Origin: Forficula auricularia
Taxonomy: Eukaryota > Arthropoda > Insecta > Dermaptera > Forficulidae
Assembly (NCBI GenBank): GCA_024734495.1
Contig: JALMQS010000828.1
Location: forward strand, 4,141,101-4,205,100
Direction of reading: 5' to 3'
DNA: 64,000 nt
Shown: positions 21,959 through 33,090 of the stretch, piece by piece
Numbering within the stretch: position 1 is the first letter of the stretch
How the letters are laid out: each line of letters opens with the position of its first letter
Program-made: the position numbers and the translations under genes
Notes under the pieces: generated by a model
What the model saw: the letters and a program-made list of their open reading frames with translations, nothing else
What the model was told of the DNA's origin: nothing
Database searches by the model: none

Positions 21959-23154
21959 ATTTTTTTTAATTATTTTTATTTTAACAACAGGTAAAGACAC
22001 ATGGCTTTCCTGGTCTTCGGGTAATGAAACTGAAAAGATTTGGATCCACTGATGTATGTATATGGTATAATAAAATCTTTTCTTTATTCTCTAATTTAAT
22101 TTAATCTATAATTGTCTTTAGACGAGGCAAATTGATAGCGCGCTAGGATTAAGAAATGATAATTTTCGAACTTTGAGTATAATAATTCAAAACTATGGCT
22201 GAATTGTCATATTATTATCATTACTGTATCTTGTCTTATATCTATGTGTGCAAAATTTGAACCAAATCAGCTCGGAAAGACTAAGCCAAAATTCTACGCA
22301 GGCATTAACAGAGGAACCAATTTAAAATGCGTGGAAAAAATAAATACAAGTCTTCTTTAATACTTTGACTTTGGGATCAAATTAACCAAAAAAAATTCAA
22401 AGGCTAAAATTTTCAAATTAGGAAATTAGAGAGGCCTCTGGCCAAATTAATTGATTGCTGGTTGATTCTAGTCTGCCATTACAGATGGTAATGTGAATGA
22501 AATTGACTATAAAAAGAATTAGGATAAATTCAATAAGAGTTGAAGTTAACTTGATGTGGAAAACCGTTTTAACCAGGCGAGCTTGGGATAATCAAATTAA
22601 AGCATCTGCCCGGTGTCTTTTGCCTTTTATCAATCAAAATTGACTCGAGGGCGAAAAAAATCCTCTGATTTAATTAATTAATTAATTATAAACAGTCAAC
22701 TGGATGCCTCGTGCTTAAATTATACCACACTTTTGTGTGGGATATTTTAATTGCTTCAATCACAATACGAAATTTTAAATTCAAACGATGAAACAAGATA
22801 ATGGGGGTAATTCCGAAATAACATTGCGAGATTATTTATAATTAATTTAGATAATTAAAATGAAAATACAGTGAGTTTTTCTCTACGAACTTTGGATGAT
22901 TTTAAGGGATTGAAAGGGGCGAAATAGGGAGTTACAATAAATTAAACTAATATTACATTGAACCAGTTTTTCATATTAATTTAAAATTAATGTTTTCGAT
23001 AATTTTGGTTTCGGTTAATTTTATTTATTTACTTATTGAGTAGTCATAATTAGAGATGAAAAATGAGAGAGGATAATAATTAAACTAATAAGTAAACTGT
23101 TTAATTTTACAATAAATTTTTTACGTTTATACATTTTATATTTATTGTTTTTAT
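21959..23154. other. No recognisable gene
   Basis: Nothing recognised. A short palindrome CCACACTTTTGTGTGG sits at about 22727. Confidence 0.45.
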
Positions 23155-23240
23155 TAAAGAGAAATCAATGAAGTTGTTCTCTGTATAAATAAATGTATAA
23201 AAAAATATTTGCATCAAGCAGAGAAAAACCTCAGTGATTT
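23155..23240. mobile_element. LTR fragment in head-to-head arrangement
   Basis: AAAGAGAAATCAATGAAG on the left and TTTGCATCAAGCAGAG on the right are pieces of the LTR at 27532-27700, in opposite orientations. Relic of the gypsy family represented there. Confidence 0.55.
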
Positions 23241-24107
23241 ATACTTAATATTTTCAGATTTTATTATTATTATTATCAGTAGTAAAATTAAATATTATGC
23301 AAAAAGGGATGATGGCAAGGTTGAAGAAGTGGATAATTCTTTCGAATTGTAAAGCCCAATGTTAAACAATAAAGTGGGTTAAAATTTTCTAGTTTATTTA
23401 CGCCGTTTCGGTTTCAATCCCAGAGCCCGTTTCCAAGTGATAAACTAAACTAAACATTTATTATTTATTTTTATCTCTTACTTACGATTAGACATACTTT
23501 TACTTGGTTTGGCTTCGAGGCCGTCACACTCTCGTGGAATGGAGTGTGAATAAAGCGGTGGCACCCTCATCGCCCTGGGTATATCCCAAAAGACATTAAA
23601 CGATCTCACGTATAGGGCGATGAGGGTAATTCTCTAAAGCTTTTACAGTTTTAATAAAAGAACGTATAGAGCGGGTCATAAACAATGTTAATTGTATATA
23701 AAAAAAAGTAATAGTAATAATAATAAATGAAGTGACCTCTAGGATTTATTCGAAGTCACTCAATGACCGCTCTTTGAAATCTTAGCTTGTACATATCTTT
23801 TAATTTTTATTTTTTGTTTTTATTCATATTTTTATTCATGTTTTTTGTTTTTATTTATGTTTTTGTAATTTTATTCATCTTTTTATTCATATTTTATTTT
23901 ATTTTTTTGTTTCTGTTCATCTTTTTCATTTTTGTTTTTATTAGTTTTTATTTATTTGACATAGATATGTATAAAATACTACAGTAAATAGAGAGAGAGA
24001 GAAAGTATAAATATTACCCCCAATTGTATAGACCTAATTTGTAAACTTCTTATCTGTTGTAAGAGGAGGGCTCCTCCTGCTATGCCAAATAAATAATATA
24101 TAATAGG
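23241..24107. other. Probable LINE 3' end and T-rich minisatellite
   Basis: 23467-23505 (CTTACGATTAGACATACTTTTA) and the block from 24108 are contiguous in a second copy at 27965-28070, so about 23506-24107 looks like an insertion. It ends in GCTATGCCAAATAAATAATA, of the kind seen at 3' ends of LINEs. 23795-23960 is an imperfect tandem array of TTTTTATTCAT-like units whose frame (23787-23987) is only Phe/Ile-rich low complexity. Confidence 0.4.
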
Positions 24108-24168
24108 GCTCCATGGAAGAATTTTAATTGAAAAAAGGCGCCGCGTCTCGGAAAAGTTTTGAAACCCC
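24108..24168. mobile_element. hAT-like terminus, copy 1
   Basis: GGCGCCGCGTCTCGGAAAAG followed by TTTTGAAACCCCTG. The near-identical block GCGACTCGGAAAAGTTTAGG at 28030-28065 shows it is a repeat end. CCCCTG is a typical hAT tip. The other end was not identified. Confidence 0.5.
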
Positions 24169-24271
24169 TGCGCTATTGATAAAACTCGTACTATATTTGA
24201 TTAATAGAAAATTCTTTATTACGGGTCTGAGCTTGTTTCAATGTCTCCATTGGATATGGACTTGTCTCGAC

Positions 24272-24789
24272 CAGGGAGATAGGGAGTGCCTGTAAGCTTA
24301 GAACTTGTTAGAAATTGTCTCCTGAAGCGGGGGGAAGAAGAAGCTCGACCGCCATCTTGCATAGTTCAAAACATTGCCAAACATAACGTTATCAAATGAG
24401 AAATACATGTTTAACAAAGAGCTAATACTCTCATATAAGCACGTTTTTCTTTAATATAAAATACAGTATATGTTCCTATGACTATTTTGTGTATATTCAT
24501 CTTATTTTAATGTGAAATAATTTTAATAATTAATAATTTTAATGAATTTCAATTTTCTCTAGATATCTGTAAAAATCAAAAAACTATAATTTAAAATAGT
24601 TCTTTTATTAGTTTTTTTATTTAGGTGACCTTATAATTTTGAAAATCGAAGGTAAAATGATATATATTTTAGTATAGGACCATATGGAAATCTCAATGTT
24701 TTGAAAGATCCAAGATGGCGGACTGTGAGTCAGCGATGACGTAGGCAGGCGACACTTTTCTAGCCATATGCTCTCTCCCTATCTCCCTG
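24272..24789. mobile_element. 518-bp hAT-like MITE
   Basis: Inverted ends CAGGGAGATAGGGAG and CTCCCTATCTCCCTG, perfect over 15 bases, flanked by GTCTCGAC (24264-24271) and GTCTCGAT (24790-24797), seven of eight. Subterminal inverted words CGCCATCTTG and AAAACATTG also pair. No coding content. Confidence 0.8.
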
Positions 24790-24797
24790 GTCTCGAT

Positions 24798-25362
24798 ATG
24801 TATCCGGGATTATTATAAAAGTACCCAAGCTTATATTTCTCACTCTTTTCTTTCTGTATCAGGGTGAGACATTCTATCCCAATTGCATTTCAGAGAATTT
24901 ATTCTTTTTTTAATTTTTATCTTTAATTGTTTTTAAAACATTTTCAATGAAATAAGGGAATTATTTTTTCGAAATTTAGCTAGATTCTTTTCATTTGCTT
25001 TAAAAGAAAAAAAAACAATTTATCGAATACATTTTATTCATTAAATAATTACATAAAATGAATTTATTTTATTAGGTAGATTTTTTAATCGAATAAATAA
25101 GAATTAACAGATATTTATTATAGGATGTTCATTTTTTCATACGAAATTTGTTTTTATAAAATTATAATTTATTTTTTCTAAAAAATTTCGCTTGGTAGGC
25201 TTACAAGCTAAAGCCTGCTGGTCGTGTTTAATTTGATAATAAAATTTCCTAATCAAAATGATTTAATTTTTTTATTTTCGTAAAAACATTCGAATTCGAT
25301 TTTTTTCCAATTTTTCAGGTACCTTAAATCCAAAAAATTGAAAACCTCTCTCTCTCTATATA
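24798..25362. other. No recognisable gene
   Basis: A+T-rich sequence between two DNA transposons; ends in a CT/TA microsatellite at 25346-25364 that forms the mariner target. Confidence 0.5.
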
Positions 25363-26666
25363 TAGGGTGTTTTTTTTAGAGGTATAGAACTTTAAGTTGG
25401 CATCACTTTTTTAACTGGCGGCCATTTTGTCAGCTGTCAAGTGATTAATATTTAGTTTGGTTTGCCATTTCATCATGAACAGGTTGACAAAAGAACAACG
25501 CTTGCAAATCGTGCAAATTTATTTCGAAAATAATGGTTCAGTTCGCGAAGTTTACCGCAAGCTCCGTCCATTTTATGGTCGACATAATCGTCCATCAGAG
25601 CAATTAATTCGGTTAACCATGGATCGTTTTCGCACTACGTTTACTCTATGTGATAATACGCATCCGCAGAGACGTCGAACAGTGCGCACCGAAGAAACAA
25701 TTGCCGCTGTAGAGCAAAGTGTTGAAGAGGACCAGAATGAATCGATTCGCCACCGTGCACAGCAATTGGAGCTTTGTCCATCAACTTTATGGAAGATTTT
25801 GCGCAAAGATCTTGGCTTGCGACCTTACAAGATCCAGCTTGTGCAAGAATTAAAGCCGCGAGACCATGCAATGCGTCGTGATTTTGGTGTATGGGCCGAA
25901 AATGAGATTGATCTCGATGCTGATTTTCATCGCAAAATTTTGTTCAGTGATGAGGCTCATTTTTGGTTGAATGGCTACGTCAACAAGCAAAATTGCCGCA
26001 TTTGGAGTGAAGAGAATCCACATGAGACCCTTGAGACGCCATTACATCCACAAAAACTGACTGTTTGGTGTGCTCTATGGGCTGGTGGAGTCATTGGGCC
26101 ATACTTCTTCCGAAATAATGCTGGAGAGTCAGTTACCGTTAATGGAGACCGGTATAGAGCCATGATAACCGACTATTTTGTTCCCGAATTGGATGGCATG
26201 AATGTGGATGAGTTGTGGTTCCAACAAGACGGCGCTACATGCCACACAGCGCACGTCACAATCGATTTATTGAAGGAAACATTCGATGAGCGCATAATTT
26301 TGCGGAATGGACCTGTCAATTGGCCACCAAGATCGTGTGATTTGACACCATTGGATTATTTTCTTTGGGGATATGTGAAGTCGCTCGTCTACGCCAACAA
26401 ACCAGAAACGTTAGGGGACGTGGAAGCCAACATTCGTGGCGTTATTGCCAACATACGGCCCCATATGCTCGAAAAAGTGGTTGAAAATTGGACCTGTAGA
26501 ATTGGATTTATTCGAGCCAGCCGCGGCGGCCACATGCCCGAAATCATATTTAAACATTAATGGCATAAAATTATCCTTCCAATAAAGCCAAATTGATGGA
26601 CATTAAAACGATTTTCTTGTGTTTTATTTCAATTCGAAGTTCTATACCTCTAAAAAAAACACCCTT
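25363..26666 (+). mobile_element. Complete mariner transposon, DD41D (rosa-like) type
   Basis: A 1304-bp element with matching ends: from 25364, AGGGTGTTTTTTTTAGAGG continues into TATAGAACTT; its exact inverse ends at 26665, so the inverted repeats agree over 29 bases. TA lies outside each end (25361-25362, 26667-26668), as required for the Tc1/mariner superfamily. It encloses one uninterrupted transposase frame. Near-identical ends and an open frame suggest a young copy. The related relics at 18.2 and 48.1 kb are decayed. Confidence 0.92.
25475..26560 (+). CDS. Mariner-family transposase (DD41D), apparently intact
   Basis: A cut-and-paste transposase that would bind the element's inverted ends and move it to TA sites in the nucleus. 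The start chosen is ATG 25475, giving 361 residues; an upstream in-frame TTG at 25457 is not needed. Seen in the protein: an N-terminal helix-turn-helix region (residues ~4-55), a second one (~90-120, IRHRAQQLELCPSTLWKILR) and a basic linker PQRRR between them. The catalytic triad follows: Asp159 in LFSDEAHFW, Asp252 in FQQDGATCHT and Asp294 in TPLDYFLWGY. Spacing is 92 residues between the first two, as in Mos1, and 41 between the last two. That is the DD41D signature of the known rosa group, unlike DD34D in classical mariners. Length is normal for the family (~345-365). The stop is followed 14 bases later by AATAAA (26581). No stop or frameshift; activity is inferred, not shown. Confidence 0.93.
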   Translation: MNRLTKEQRLQIVQIYFENNGSVREVYRKLRPFYGRHNRPSEQLIRLTMDRFRTTFTLCDNTHPQRRRTVRTEETIAAVEQSVEEDQNESIRHRAQQLELCPSTLWKILRKDLGLRPYKIQLVQELKPRDHAMRRDFGVWAENEIDLDADFHRKILFSDEAHFWLNGYVNKQNCRIWSEENPHETLETPLHPQKLTVWCALWAGGVIGPYFFRNNAGESVTVNGDRYRAMITDYFVPELDGMNVDELWFQQDGATCHTAHVTIDLLKETFDERIILRNGPVNWPPRSCDLTPLDYFLWGYVKSLVYANKPETLGDVEANIRGVIANIRPHMLEKVVENWTCRIGFIRASRGGHMPEIIFKH

Positions 26667-26927
26667 TATCTGCGTGTGTGATCAAATCAAATACAAAATT
26701 TTTGCCACTAGAACGAACTGATCGATTCTGTGTTATTGACTAGTGATAAGAATGGGGAATCTGGACCGACAAATAAAATTATGACTTTACGTTTTTGAAT
26801 TATCTTGTATTATGGGAATCTAGACAGATTAGATATTATTATGTGACCTGAATGAATCTACGACCTTTAGAGACATTTCTCAAATCAAAACACAAACACT
26901 AAAGAAAGCAAAATATTAATTACTCAC
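26667..26927. other. No recognisable gene
   Basis: Nothing recognised. AAAATATTAATTACTC at 26910-26925 is repeated with one change at 27738-27755, bracketing the inverted LTR structure. Confidence 0.4.
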
Positions 26928-27157
26928 AAAGAGAAACAAAGAGGTTGTCCTCTGCTTGATGCAAATAAACATACACACATATATATCGAGATGATATCTC
27001 TGTATATATATTATTTATTTGTTTGAGACTATAGTTTCGAAGACTTGGTCTTCATCATCAGTCTTTCTTCAATTATAAATGTTTTTCATGGAGTCAATAT
27101 CATATGGATATTGAAAACTTGGTGTTCCTTCGTCACTGGTGGTCGGATAGGAACTCT

Positions 27158-27506
27158 GCTATACGAAGAAAAGTCTGAAGTGGTTCCAGACGAATTTCAG
27201 ATAAAAAGAAACTTGGAAGAAGACAGAAGACTAGCAGCATCGTACTCAGAAGAGAGCTTTATGAGAAATAAGAAAAGAATAGACAAGAGAAGATAAGATA
27301 AAGAAATTAAAGTAGGAGACCTAGTCTTTGTCACAAAGGGAAATAAATTTAACAGAAGTAAACTAGAAGAAATACGAGAAGGTCCATTTCGAGTGAAGAA
27401 GAAGTTATCAAATACGATATATGAAATAGAGGATAGAGTTCCTAGCCGACCACCAGTGACGAAGGAACACCAAGTTTTCAATATAAATATGATTATGACT
27501 CCATGA
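27158..27506 (+). pseudogene. Gypsy integrase C-terminal fragment
   Basis: The frame reads EDRRLAASYSEESFMRNKKR, then one in-frame stop (TAA 27294-27296), then EIKVGDLVFVTKGNKF, LEEIREGPFRVKKKL and YEIED, ending MIMTP at 27506. This matches in order the C-terminal tail of the gypsy integrase at 43.9-44.2 kb (LDKIRRGPFRIVRKI). GPF-containing domains of this kind lie at the end of Ty3/gypsy integrases and help bind DNA or chromatin. It is a truncated relic: no catalytic core lies upstream, only the inverted LTR arm. Confidence 0.8.
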
Positions 27507-27531
27507 AAAACATTTATAATTGAAGAAAGAC

Positions 27532-27700
27532 TGATGATGAAGACCAAGTCTTCGAAACTATAGTCTCAAACAAATAAATAATATATATATACAGAGATAT
27601 CATCTCGATATATATGTGTGTATGTTTATTTGCATCAAGCAGAGGACAACCTCTTTGTTTCTCTTTGTGAATCAACAACTCTGCTACTCTCGGCAAAACA
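27532..27700 (+). mobile_element. LTR (3') of a gypsy element, partial or complete
   Basis: Starts TGATGATGAAGACC right after a purine-rich GAAGAAAGAC tract and 25 bases after the pol stop. Ends around CTCGGCAAAACA at 27700. Pieces of the same LTR lie at 23155, 31738, 32837 and 38332. The right boundary is inferred from the CA and from the 38-kb copy. Confidence 0.65.
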
Positions 27701-27828
27701 AAAACTTTTCAATTATATTAATTACTAGTTAAAAAACAAAATATTAATAACTCCTATACATATTTATTTTTATTTCAAATTATTTATTTCCAGTAATGAA
27801 GCTGTTGAAGCTTTTGTGTTTAATTTTA

Positions 27829-27897
27829 TTGAGATTTGAATTTTTAGTTGAATCTTACATAATTAATTATGTATGATTTAACAAAAAATTCAAATCT
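27829..27897. repeat. Small palindrome
   Basis: AGATTTGAATTTTTAGTTGA pairs with TTAACAAAAAATTCAAATCT around the centre CATAATTAATTATG; about 30 bases per arm. Confidence 0.65.
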
Positions 27898-27949
27898 TAT
27901 TTATTTATTGGCGAACTAGACAAAAAACAAAATAAGAAGCTAAAGATTT

Positions 27950-28075
27950 ATTTATTATTTATTTTCTCTTATTTTACGATTAGACATACTTTTATTTAGA
28001 GTAGAGCGCCATGGAAAAATGTTAATTGGAAAAAGGCCCCGCGACTCGGAAAAGTTTAGGAACCCCTATTTTACG
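27950..28075. mobile_element. hAT-like terminus, copy 2
   Basis: Same block as 23467-23505 plus 24108-24168 but uninterrupted: TTACGATTAGACATACTTTT, CGCCATGG, GCGACTCGGAAAAG, GGAACCCCT. Shows the first copy carries an insertion. Confidence 0.55.
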
Positions 28076-29270
28076 AGATATAGTAATAGTTATTTATTTC
28101 AAAAATATAACCATTTTGGGGGATTTTATCTTCTATATTCTATCTAACAAATTTCCTTAAATAAATTAGATGATACTTCGTCCAAAATTCATTCTGTAAT
28201 ATATATTCATCCTCTTATTAGGGTCCATCTTATTTTTCATCAGCCATCCCTTCTTATGTAATATAGGCAACTTAAGGCGACAATGGTTGGATAGAAAAAA
28301 CATGTCCACCATAAAAAGCCAGCTGTTACATATCATTCTTTATTAGTTTATAGTAATAGTCTATAAAGTTAAAAATTTAATTTAATATTATTTATTATCA
28401 AATATACACTTGATTCTGAAATTAATTAATTAACAGCTTTCTTTATATAATTCTTGATCAATTCAAAAATACTAAATTAGGAGTTGATTCTTCGAATCTT
28501 GGGTTATTTTCACATGAAGAAATTTGTGAGAATTTCAAATTTCCCTTTGATTTGGTGAGGGAACAAAGCCAGTAGGAGATTACTTTACTCTCTAGGTCCA
28601 GATCAATAGTAATAAACCTCTCTAAAAGCAGGTTTATTCGACATTGCACTCCAAAGCCAAACCCTCCATCTTTCCTGTGTCTACATATTTGTCCAAGACA
28701 ATAGCCAACTTGTAAAGTCATCTTAGTCAAAGTTGTAATTAACGTACAGATGTATGGGATTCAATTTTCTTTTTTTATAGTATGTCGAATAGATTACTCT
28801 TTTCAAAAATGCATTTTATATAGAGAAAACAAATATTATTATGATTTAAAATGGAGCTAAAAACAAAATGATTATAAATTAAATTGAAATCGAAAACAAA
28901 CATTACAAAAATAAATAAATAAATAAACAAATAACTTAATTACTAAATTGACAATAATCATATCAACTCTTCATAATTAAATAAAAATTGCTTTACACCC
29001 CTTTTTGTTTTATACATACTATACATACTATTATCGTTAAAAAAATAATATATAAAAAGAAACAAAAACACTAAATTAAAAATAAATGTATTGGATAATA
29101 TTAATCGAATAATGTTTATTAATTAATAAAAAAATTGTTTTTATCAAAATTTTCAAATATACCTATTCATCCATCAAAAATTATCAATTACTGAGCTATC
29201 GCAATCACCTCTGTTCTTTCTAAATTATTATTAACAAACTTGCCACACATTTGCCGATTTTCAACATCGC
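28076..29270. other. No recognisable gene
   Basis: A+T-rich. A 90-residue minus frame at 28458-28730 has a faint resemblance to a LINE endonuclease segment (RKDGGFGFGVQCRI) that is too weak to call. Confidence 0.4.
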
Positions 29271-29510
29271 TTCGCGGTTAAATTGGAAAAGTGCCGGAGC
29301 ACTTCATTCGTCAATACATTTATCCCAATATGCCTTTAAGGAACTGGAGCTCACTCCCGACCTCCGTCTTTCCCAACACTTATAACTTTCAAAGATACAA
29401 AACCCGGGTGCACAGACACCTACCTTTCCACTCGTTTGCTTGAATGGAATAAGGTTCTTTCGAGATCCATAGGGGCATCATCTTACTTGAACGCTCCTTT
29501 TTGCATTCTA
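29271..29510 (+). pseudogene. LINE 3' end fragment (RT C-terminus and UTR)
   Basis: From 29339 the frame reads RNWSSLPTSVFPNTYNFQRY and KTRVHRHLPFHSFA, then stop, the same C-terminus as the LINE pieces at 38.5 and 58.2 kb (RDWNSLPATVFPATYNLQLF type). It is followed by the untranslated block CTTTCGAGATCCATAGGGG also found at 5.4 kb. Upstream codons are broken by shifts. Non-functional 5'-truncated copy. Confidence 0.7.
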
Positions 29511-29699
29511 TTTCATTAAAAAAAATCTACAAATATGCAAAAGTATAAATGGGTTTTATTGGGACTAAATGCACTAATTTGGGAAGAAATAAAGATATTA
29601 GGTCAAATGCTTAAAAAAAGCAGGCAAACTAAATTTGCAATTGCATAAAAATCCGGTCTCTGCTCATGTCATCATATCAAAAATATGGCAAAGGCAAAA
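29511..29699. other. No recognisable gene
   Basis: Nothing recognised. Confidence 0.4.
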
Positions 29700-29933
29700 A
29701 GAAATTTAAAATATGAATTTCTAGGTAGGGTTCACAAAATCAAATTCAAAATGTTTATTGGGATGACTAACATAAATTTCGTATGGGCCCATCTTCAGGA
29801 TTTCAGATATAAATCAGTTTTATATCTGAACTTCTGAAGATGGGCCCATGCCCCGAAATATATTTAGTCATGTCAATAAATATTTTGACCTTGATTTTGT
29901 GAACCCTACCTAGTAAATTATATTTTAAATTTC
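29700..29933. repeat. Near-perfect palindrome with ~115-bp arms
   Basis: 29700-29816 pairs with 29820-29933: AAATTTAAAATAT, CTAGGTAGGGTTCACAAAAT, TGGGCCCATCTTCAG and CAGATATAAAAC occur in both arms with almost no spacer. MITE-like; no target duplication determined. Confidence 0.8.
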
Positions 29934-31737
29934 TTTTTTACCTTTCGTTTCACCTAGAACCTACACCATTCTCCCTTAACCAAAAAGAAATATGGTAACT
30001 GTGCCCTACTTCTGGGATACTAAGCCCGCCCCTGAGCTGTGATTGTACCATGGAAAGAAAGATTTCCGGGTCTTATTAGGAAGAAGTGTTAGATATGGTA
30101 GATATATACAATAGGATGGCCAAAAAATGTTAAATTTACCCTACACCCTAGGGCACCCAATAGTTTTTTTTACTTTAGTTTATAGTAGTAAGGTCTCAAC
30201 ATTTCAATGTCCTAGGTGGATTGAGCCAGTGTTCAACGTCTCCAAAGTTTTAAAACGTTTGTTATTTTCTTATTTTTTAAATATTAATTTCTGGCTTTTT
30301 CTTTTTTCCAAATGCTGTTTTTGTGAAAGAAATACCAAGAAAAATGTATTCAAAAATTAGAACTACTTTCCTATAAGATTTTACTATTATCCATCAATAT
30401 TATACTATGAAATAAACTAATTTGCTACTTCTCAGCTAGTTGTACTTAATTTAAAACAACCCTCAAAATTCCAGATATTCACATGTCTTTGAGCACTGCC
30501 TTTCAATTGGAATATTATCTTCAAACTTTGCCAGAAAACTTGTTATATTACTAATAAAAAAATTAGGGGGTGGCCAGATATGTAAACTAGTTTTGAAATT
30601 TTGACTATATAATATGGGCCACTCTAATATACTACATAAAAATGCTATAAATACTACTTTAATAATGAGGGACCAGGACTCGATGGTTTCCCGGGTTTCC
30701 ACTTCAAAATACTCTTTGATACCTTTGTTTTATTTATTATTTATTATTATATTTATTTGTTTTATCAAATAAATTTTCTTGAACAAATATTCGCTCTAGC
30801 AGAGGCTTTGAATAAGTGTTAATTTGAGGATAGAAATTTCCTAATTCACAATATGGGGTAAATTCGATGACGCAGGGCTAATAAATCAGGGAATAAAACT
30901 GAAGAGCAGGTGCATTTTCCTATCTTACTAGTATATCTATAGATATTCTAAAATGCTGGCTTCACAATTTTGATGAGAGCATCGAAGTTGTGAACTCAGC
31001 AGAAGATACTTTAGCAACATAAATCTACAAATAATTTCATATAATTTCTTTATTTAAATTAATATTAAAGTACATTATCGAATTGTAATCATTCCAAAAA
31101 AGAATTGGTTAAAAAAATTGAAATGTAATTACATCTACTAAGAATTTATAGCTATATGAAGAGATATATAATTTATTAAAATCTACAAAAAAAGCGAAAT
31201 TTATTTGGATAATCTCAACTTAGAGTGAAATGAACCTTAACTTTGCCATTAATTTTTAACTCGTTCAGCACTCTCCTATCAAGGGTAGGATGAAAAGAAA
31301 AAAAATATCAATCCCTTTTCTAAATCAAAAGCCGCATAAAGAATATAAAATGAACATAAAAGAGAAATAAAAATACTGATATTTCTTTTTTAATCTTTAT
31401 TATCAAGCCATGAAATTCTAAATATAGTAGTAGAATGCATGTTTAAATAAAAAGGAACCATTTCGTGTTCAATCATCCCTGGATAAGCGGCATGAGATAC
31501 ACTTATGATTGGTTGGTTTTCTTTTCAGTGAATTTAATTATAATTTTACTCGGGAGTCGTCTCCATTTAGTTTGAAAGTGTATGTACTAACACTTTATTT
31601 AGATATTTATATTTATAACTCGATACTTTCCGCAGATGAAAATTACCGAGCGCTCTTCATTACTATCGAATTTACTATTTTTTTTCTTAACCATGTCTGG
31701 GGATGTTAGAAAAATCATTTTCAAGCATTTTTTCTGT
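29934..31737. other. No recognisable gene
   Basis: Short frames at 30127-30360 (plus) and 30463-30702 (minus) have no family signature. ATATGGGCCACTCTAATAT at about 30611 echoes the pogo-relic end at 4358. Otherwise nothing recognised. Confidence 0.4.
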
Positions 31738-31782
31738 CTTAAAGAGAAATCAATGAGACTGTCATCTGCTTGATTTGTTTGT
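31738..31782 (-). mobile_element. LTR fragment
   Basis: AAAGAGAAATCAATGAGACT and CATCTGCTTGAT match the reverse complement of the LTR at 27532-27700 (CTCTGCTTGATGCA). Short relic. Confidence 0.45.
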
Positions 31783-32836
31783 AGAGTGACCAGTTTACTA
31801 TTATTGGAAGTCTGATAGGTAAACAAAAAGCTATCTGACGAATTTGAAGCTTTTTGGTAGGTTTTTATTAGTTCTTTTTTGTCTCTTTTGGGGAGTGGGG
31901 TTTGTTAACTCTTCTTTCGATTTAGAGATAGGAAAAGAAAGGGTTGGTTTTGAAATTAGGCTGGAATAAGGAAATCTCTGCTTTGCTAAAGTAAATATTT
32001 TGTTTATTTAAAAATTTTTTTTTAGATAATATGGTTGAAAGGGTAGTCAATCCAGGGTTGGGACTAGATGTATAGATGTTGGAACCAGTGTTGGGTTTTC
32101 TTATAAGGATGATTAAGATAATTATTTAGATTATAAGGATTTAGGGAAGAATGGTATTAATTTAAATAGGTCTGGTTCTCCTACAAGTTAGTTAATTCAG
32201 ATATGAATGTAGGTTTGCATTCATTTGTAGGATCTGGCATTGATTTGTTGAACAGTCCACTACTTGGTATTATAGTCCTCTGCCTCCTATGATTAAATCA
32301 ATTATAAATTTTGTCAAGTCCTAATGTCCTAGAGTTGTACAAAATTTTATTAAATTCTTACAAGGAGAGATGAGCTGAGGTAGAGAAGGGTCAACCATCC
32401 TTGTTAAGGTTTTGACCAGGTTTCCTTAACAAATTATGGCAAATGCCGGGATGGCTAATGCGTCTTTTGCTCCTGGTATCGGGTTTTTGAGCGCAATTAT
32501 TTAAATTTCTTTTTGTCTTTTGATGGAAAATCTATGGTCATGTTATTTGTTAATGAGCATACATTTCTATTTTTTTTCTGTCTTTTTCTTTTTTTGTACT
32601 TATTTATTATTTGTAAAATTATTGTAATGAATTTGTATTGATGTTTGTTAATTTATTGTAGTTAGATATTGTATTGATGTTTGGAGGATCTAGCCACCGA
32701 GGACTTGTACCTTTAAGTAGGTCGATGAATAGAGATTTATTTATTTATATATTTATTATTACGAAACGAATTTAACAAGATGCGAACTTCTATTTGATCT
32801 TATAAGAATCAATAGATAGAATATTTATAATTAAAA
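31783..32836. other. No recognisable gene; possible LINE tail
   Basis: The T-rich segment 32560-32760 ending GATTTATTTATTTATATATT looks like a LINE 3' tail with short tandem units, but no coding part was found. Confidence 0.35.
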
Positions 32837-32885
32837 AGACTGATGATGAAGTTCTAAACTTCGAAACTATAGTCTGTAACAGATG
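32837..32885 (+). mobile_element. LTR start fragment
   Basis: AAAAAGACTGATGATGAAG and CTTCGAAACTATAGTCTG match the tract and first ~45 bases of the LTR at 27532, followed by unrelated sequence. Confidence 0.6.
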
Positions 32886-33090
32886 CATTATAAATATACC
32901 GGATGAGCTCAACAGAAACGAGCCACCTCAATAACTTTTTTTAATTTTTGAGATAGAGAAGAATGTTTGAAACAGAAGTAGTTCGCCCCAGAGCGGACTA
33001 TTTTACGCTATGGAAAAAAATTTTTGGGTAGACGTGTTTACAAGTTTTGAAGGTCATGTTTCATTTTTTAAAATATTTTTTAGTAATAGG

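Larger units (their letters stand above)
26928..27700 (+). mobile_element. Gypsy 3' end flanked by an inverted copy of itself
   Basis: 26928-27157 is a nearly perfect inverted copy of 27437-27668. The right arm contains the last pol codons, a purine tract and the LTR start; the left arm is the same in reverse. The unique centre (27158-27436) is integrase C-terminal coding sequence. The two arms differ at only a few positions, including a TA-repeat length difference. Confidence 0.85.

Noticed and set aside
25457..25474. Longer mariner transposase starting at TTG 25457
   Set aside because: ATG at 25475 gives the normal family N-terminus; no reason for a non-ATG start in an animal.
25573..26163. 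Minus-strand frames inside the mariner
   Set aside because: Shadows of the transposase frame; no family resemblance.
28458..28730. LINE endonuclease fragment
   Set aside because: Only a faint GGFGFGV resemblance; no active-site residues.
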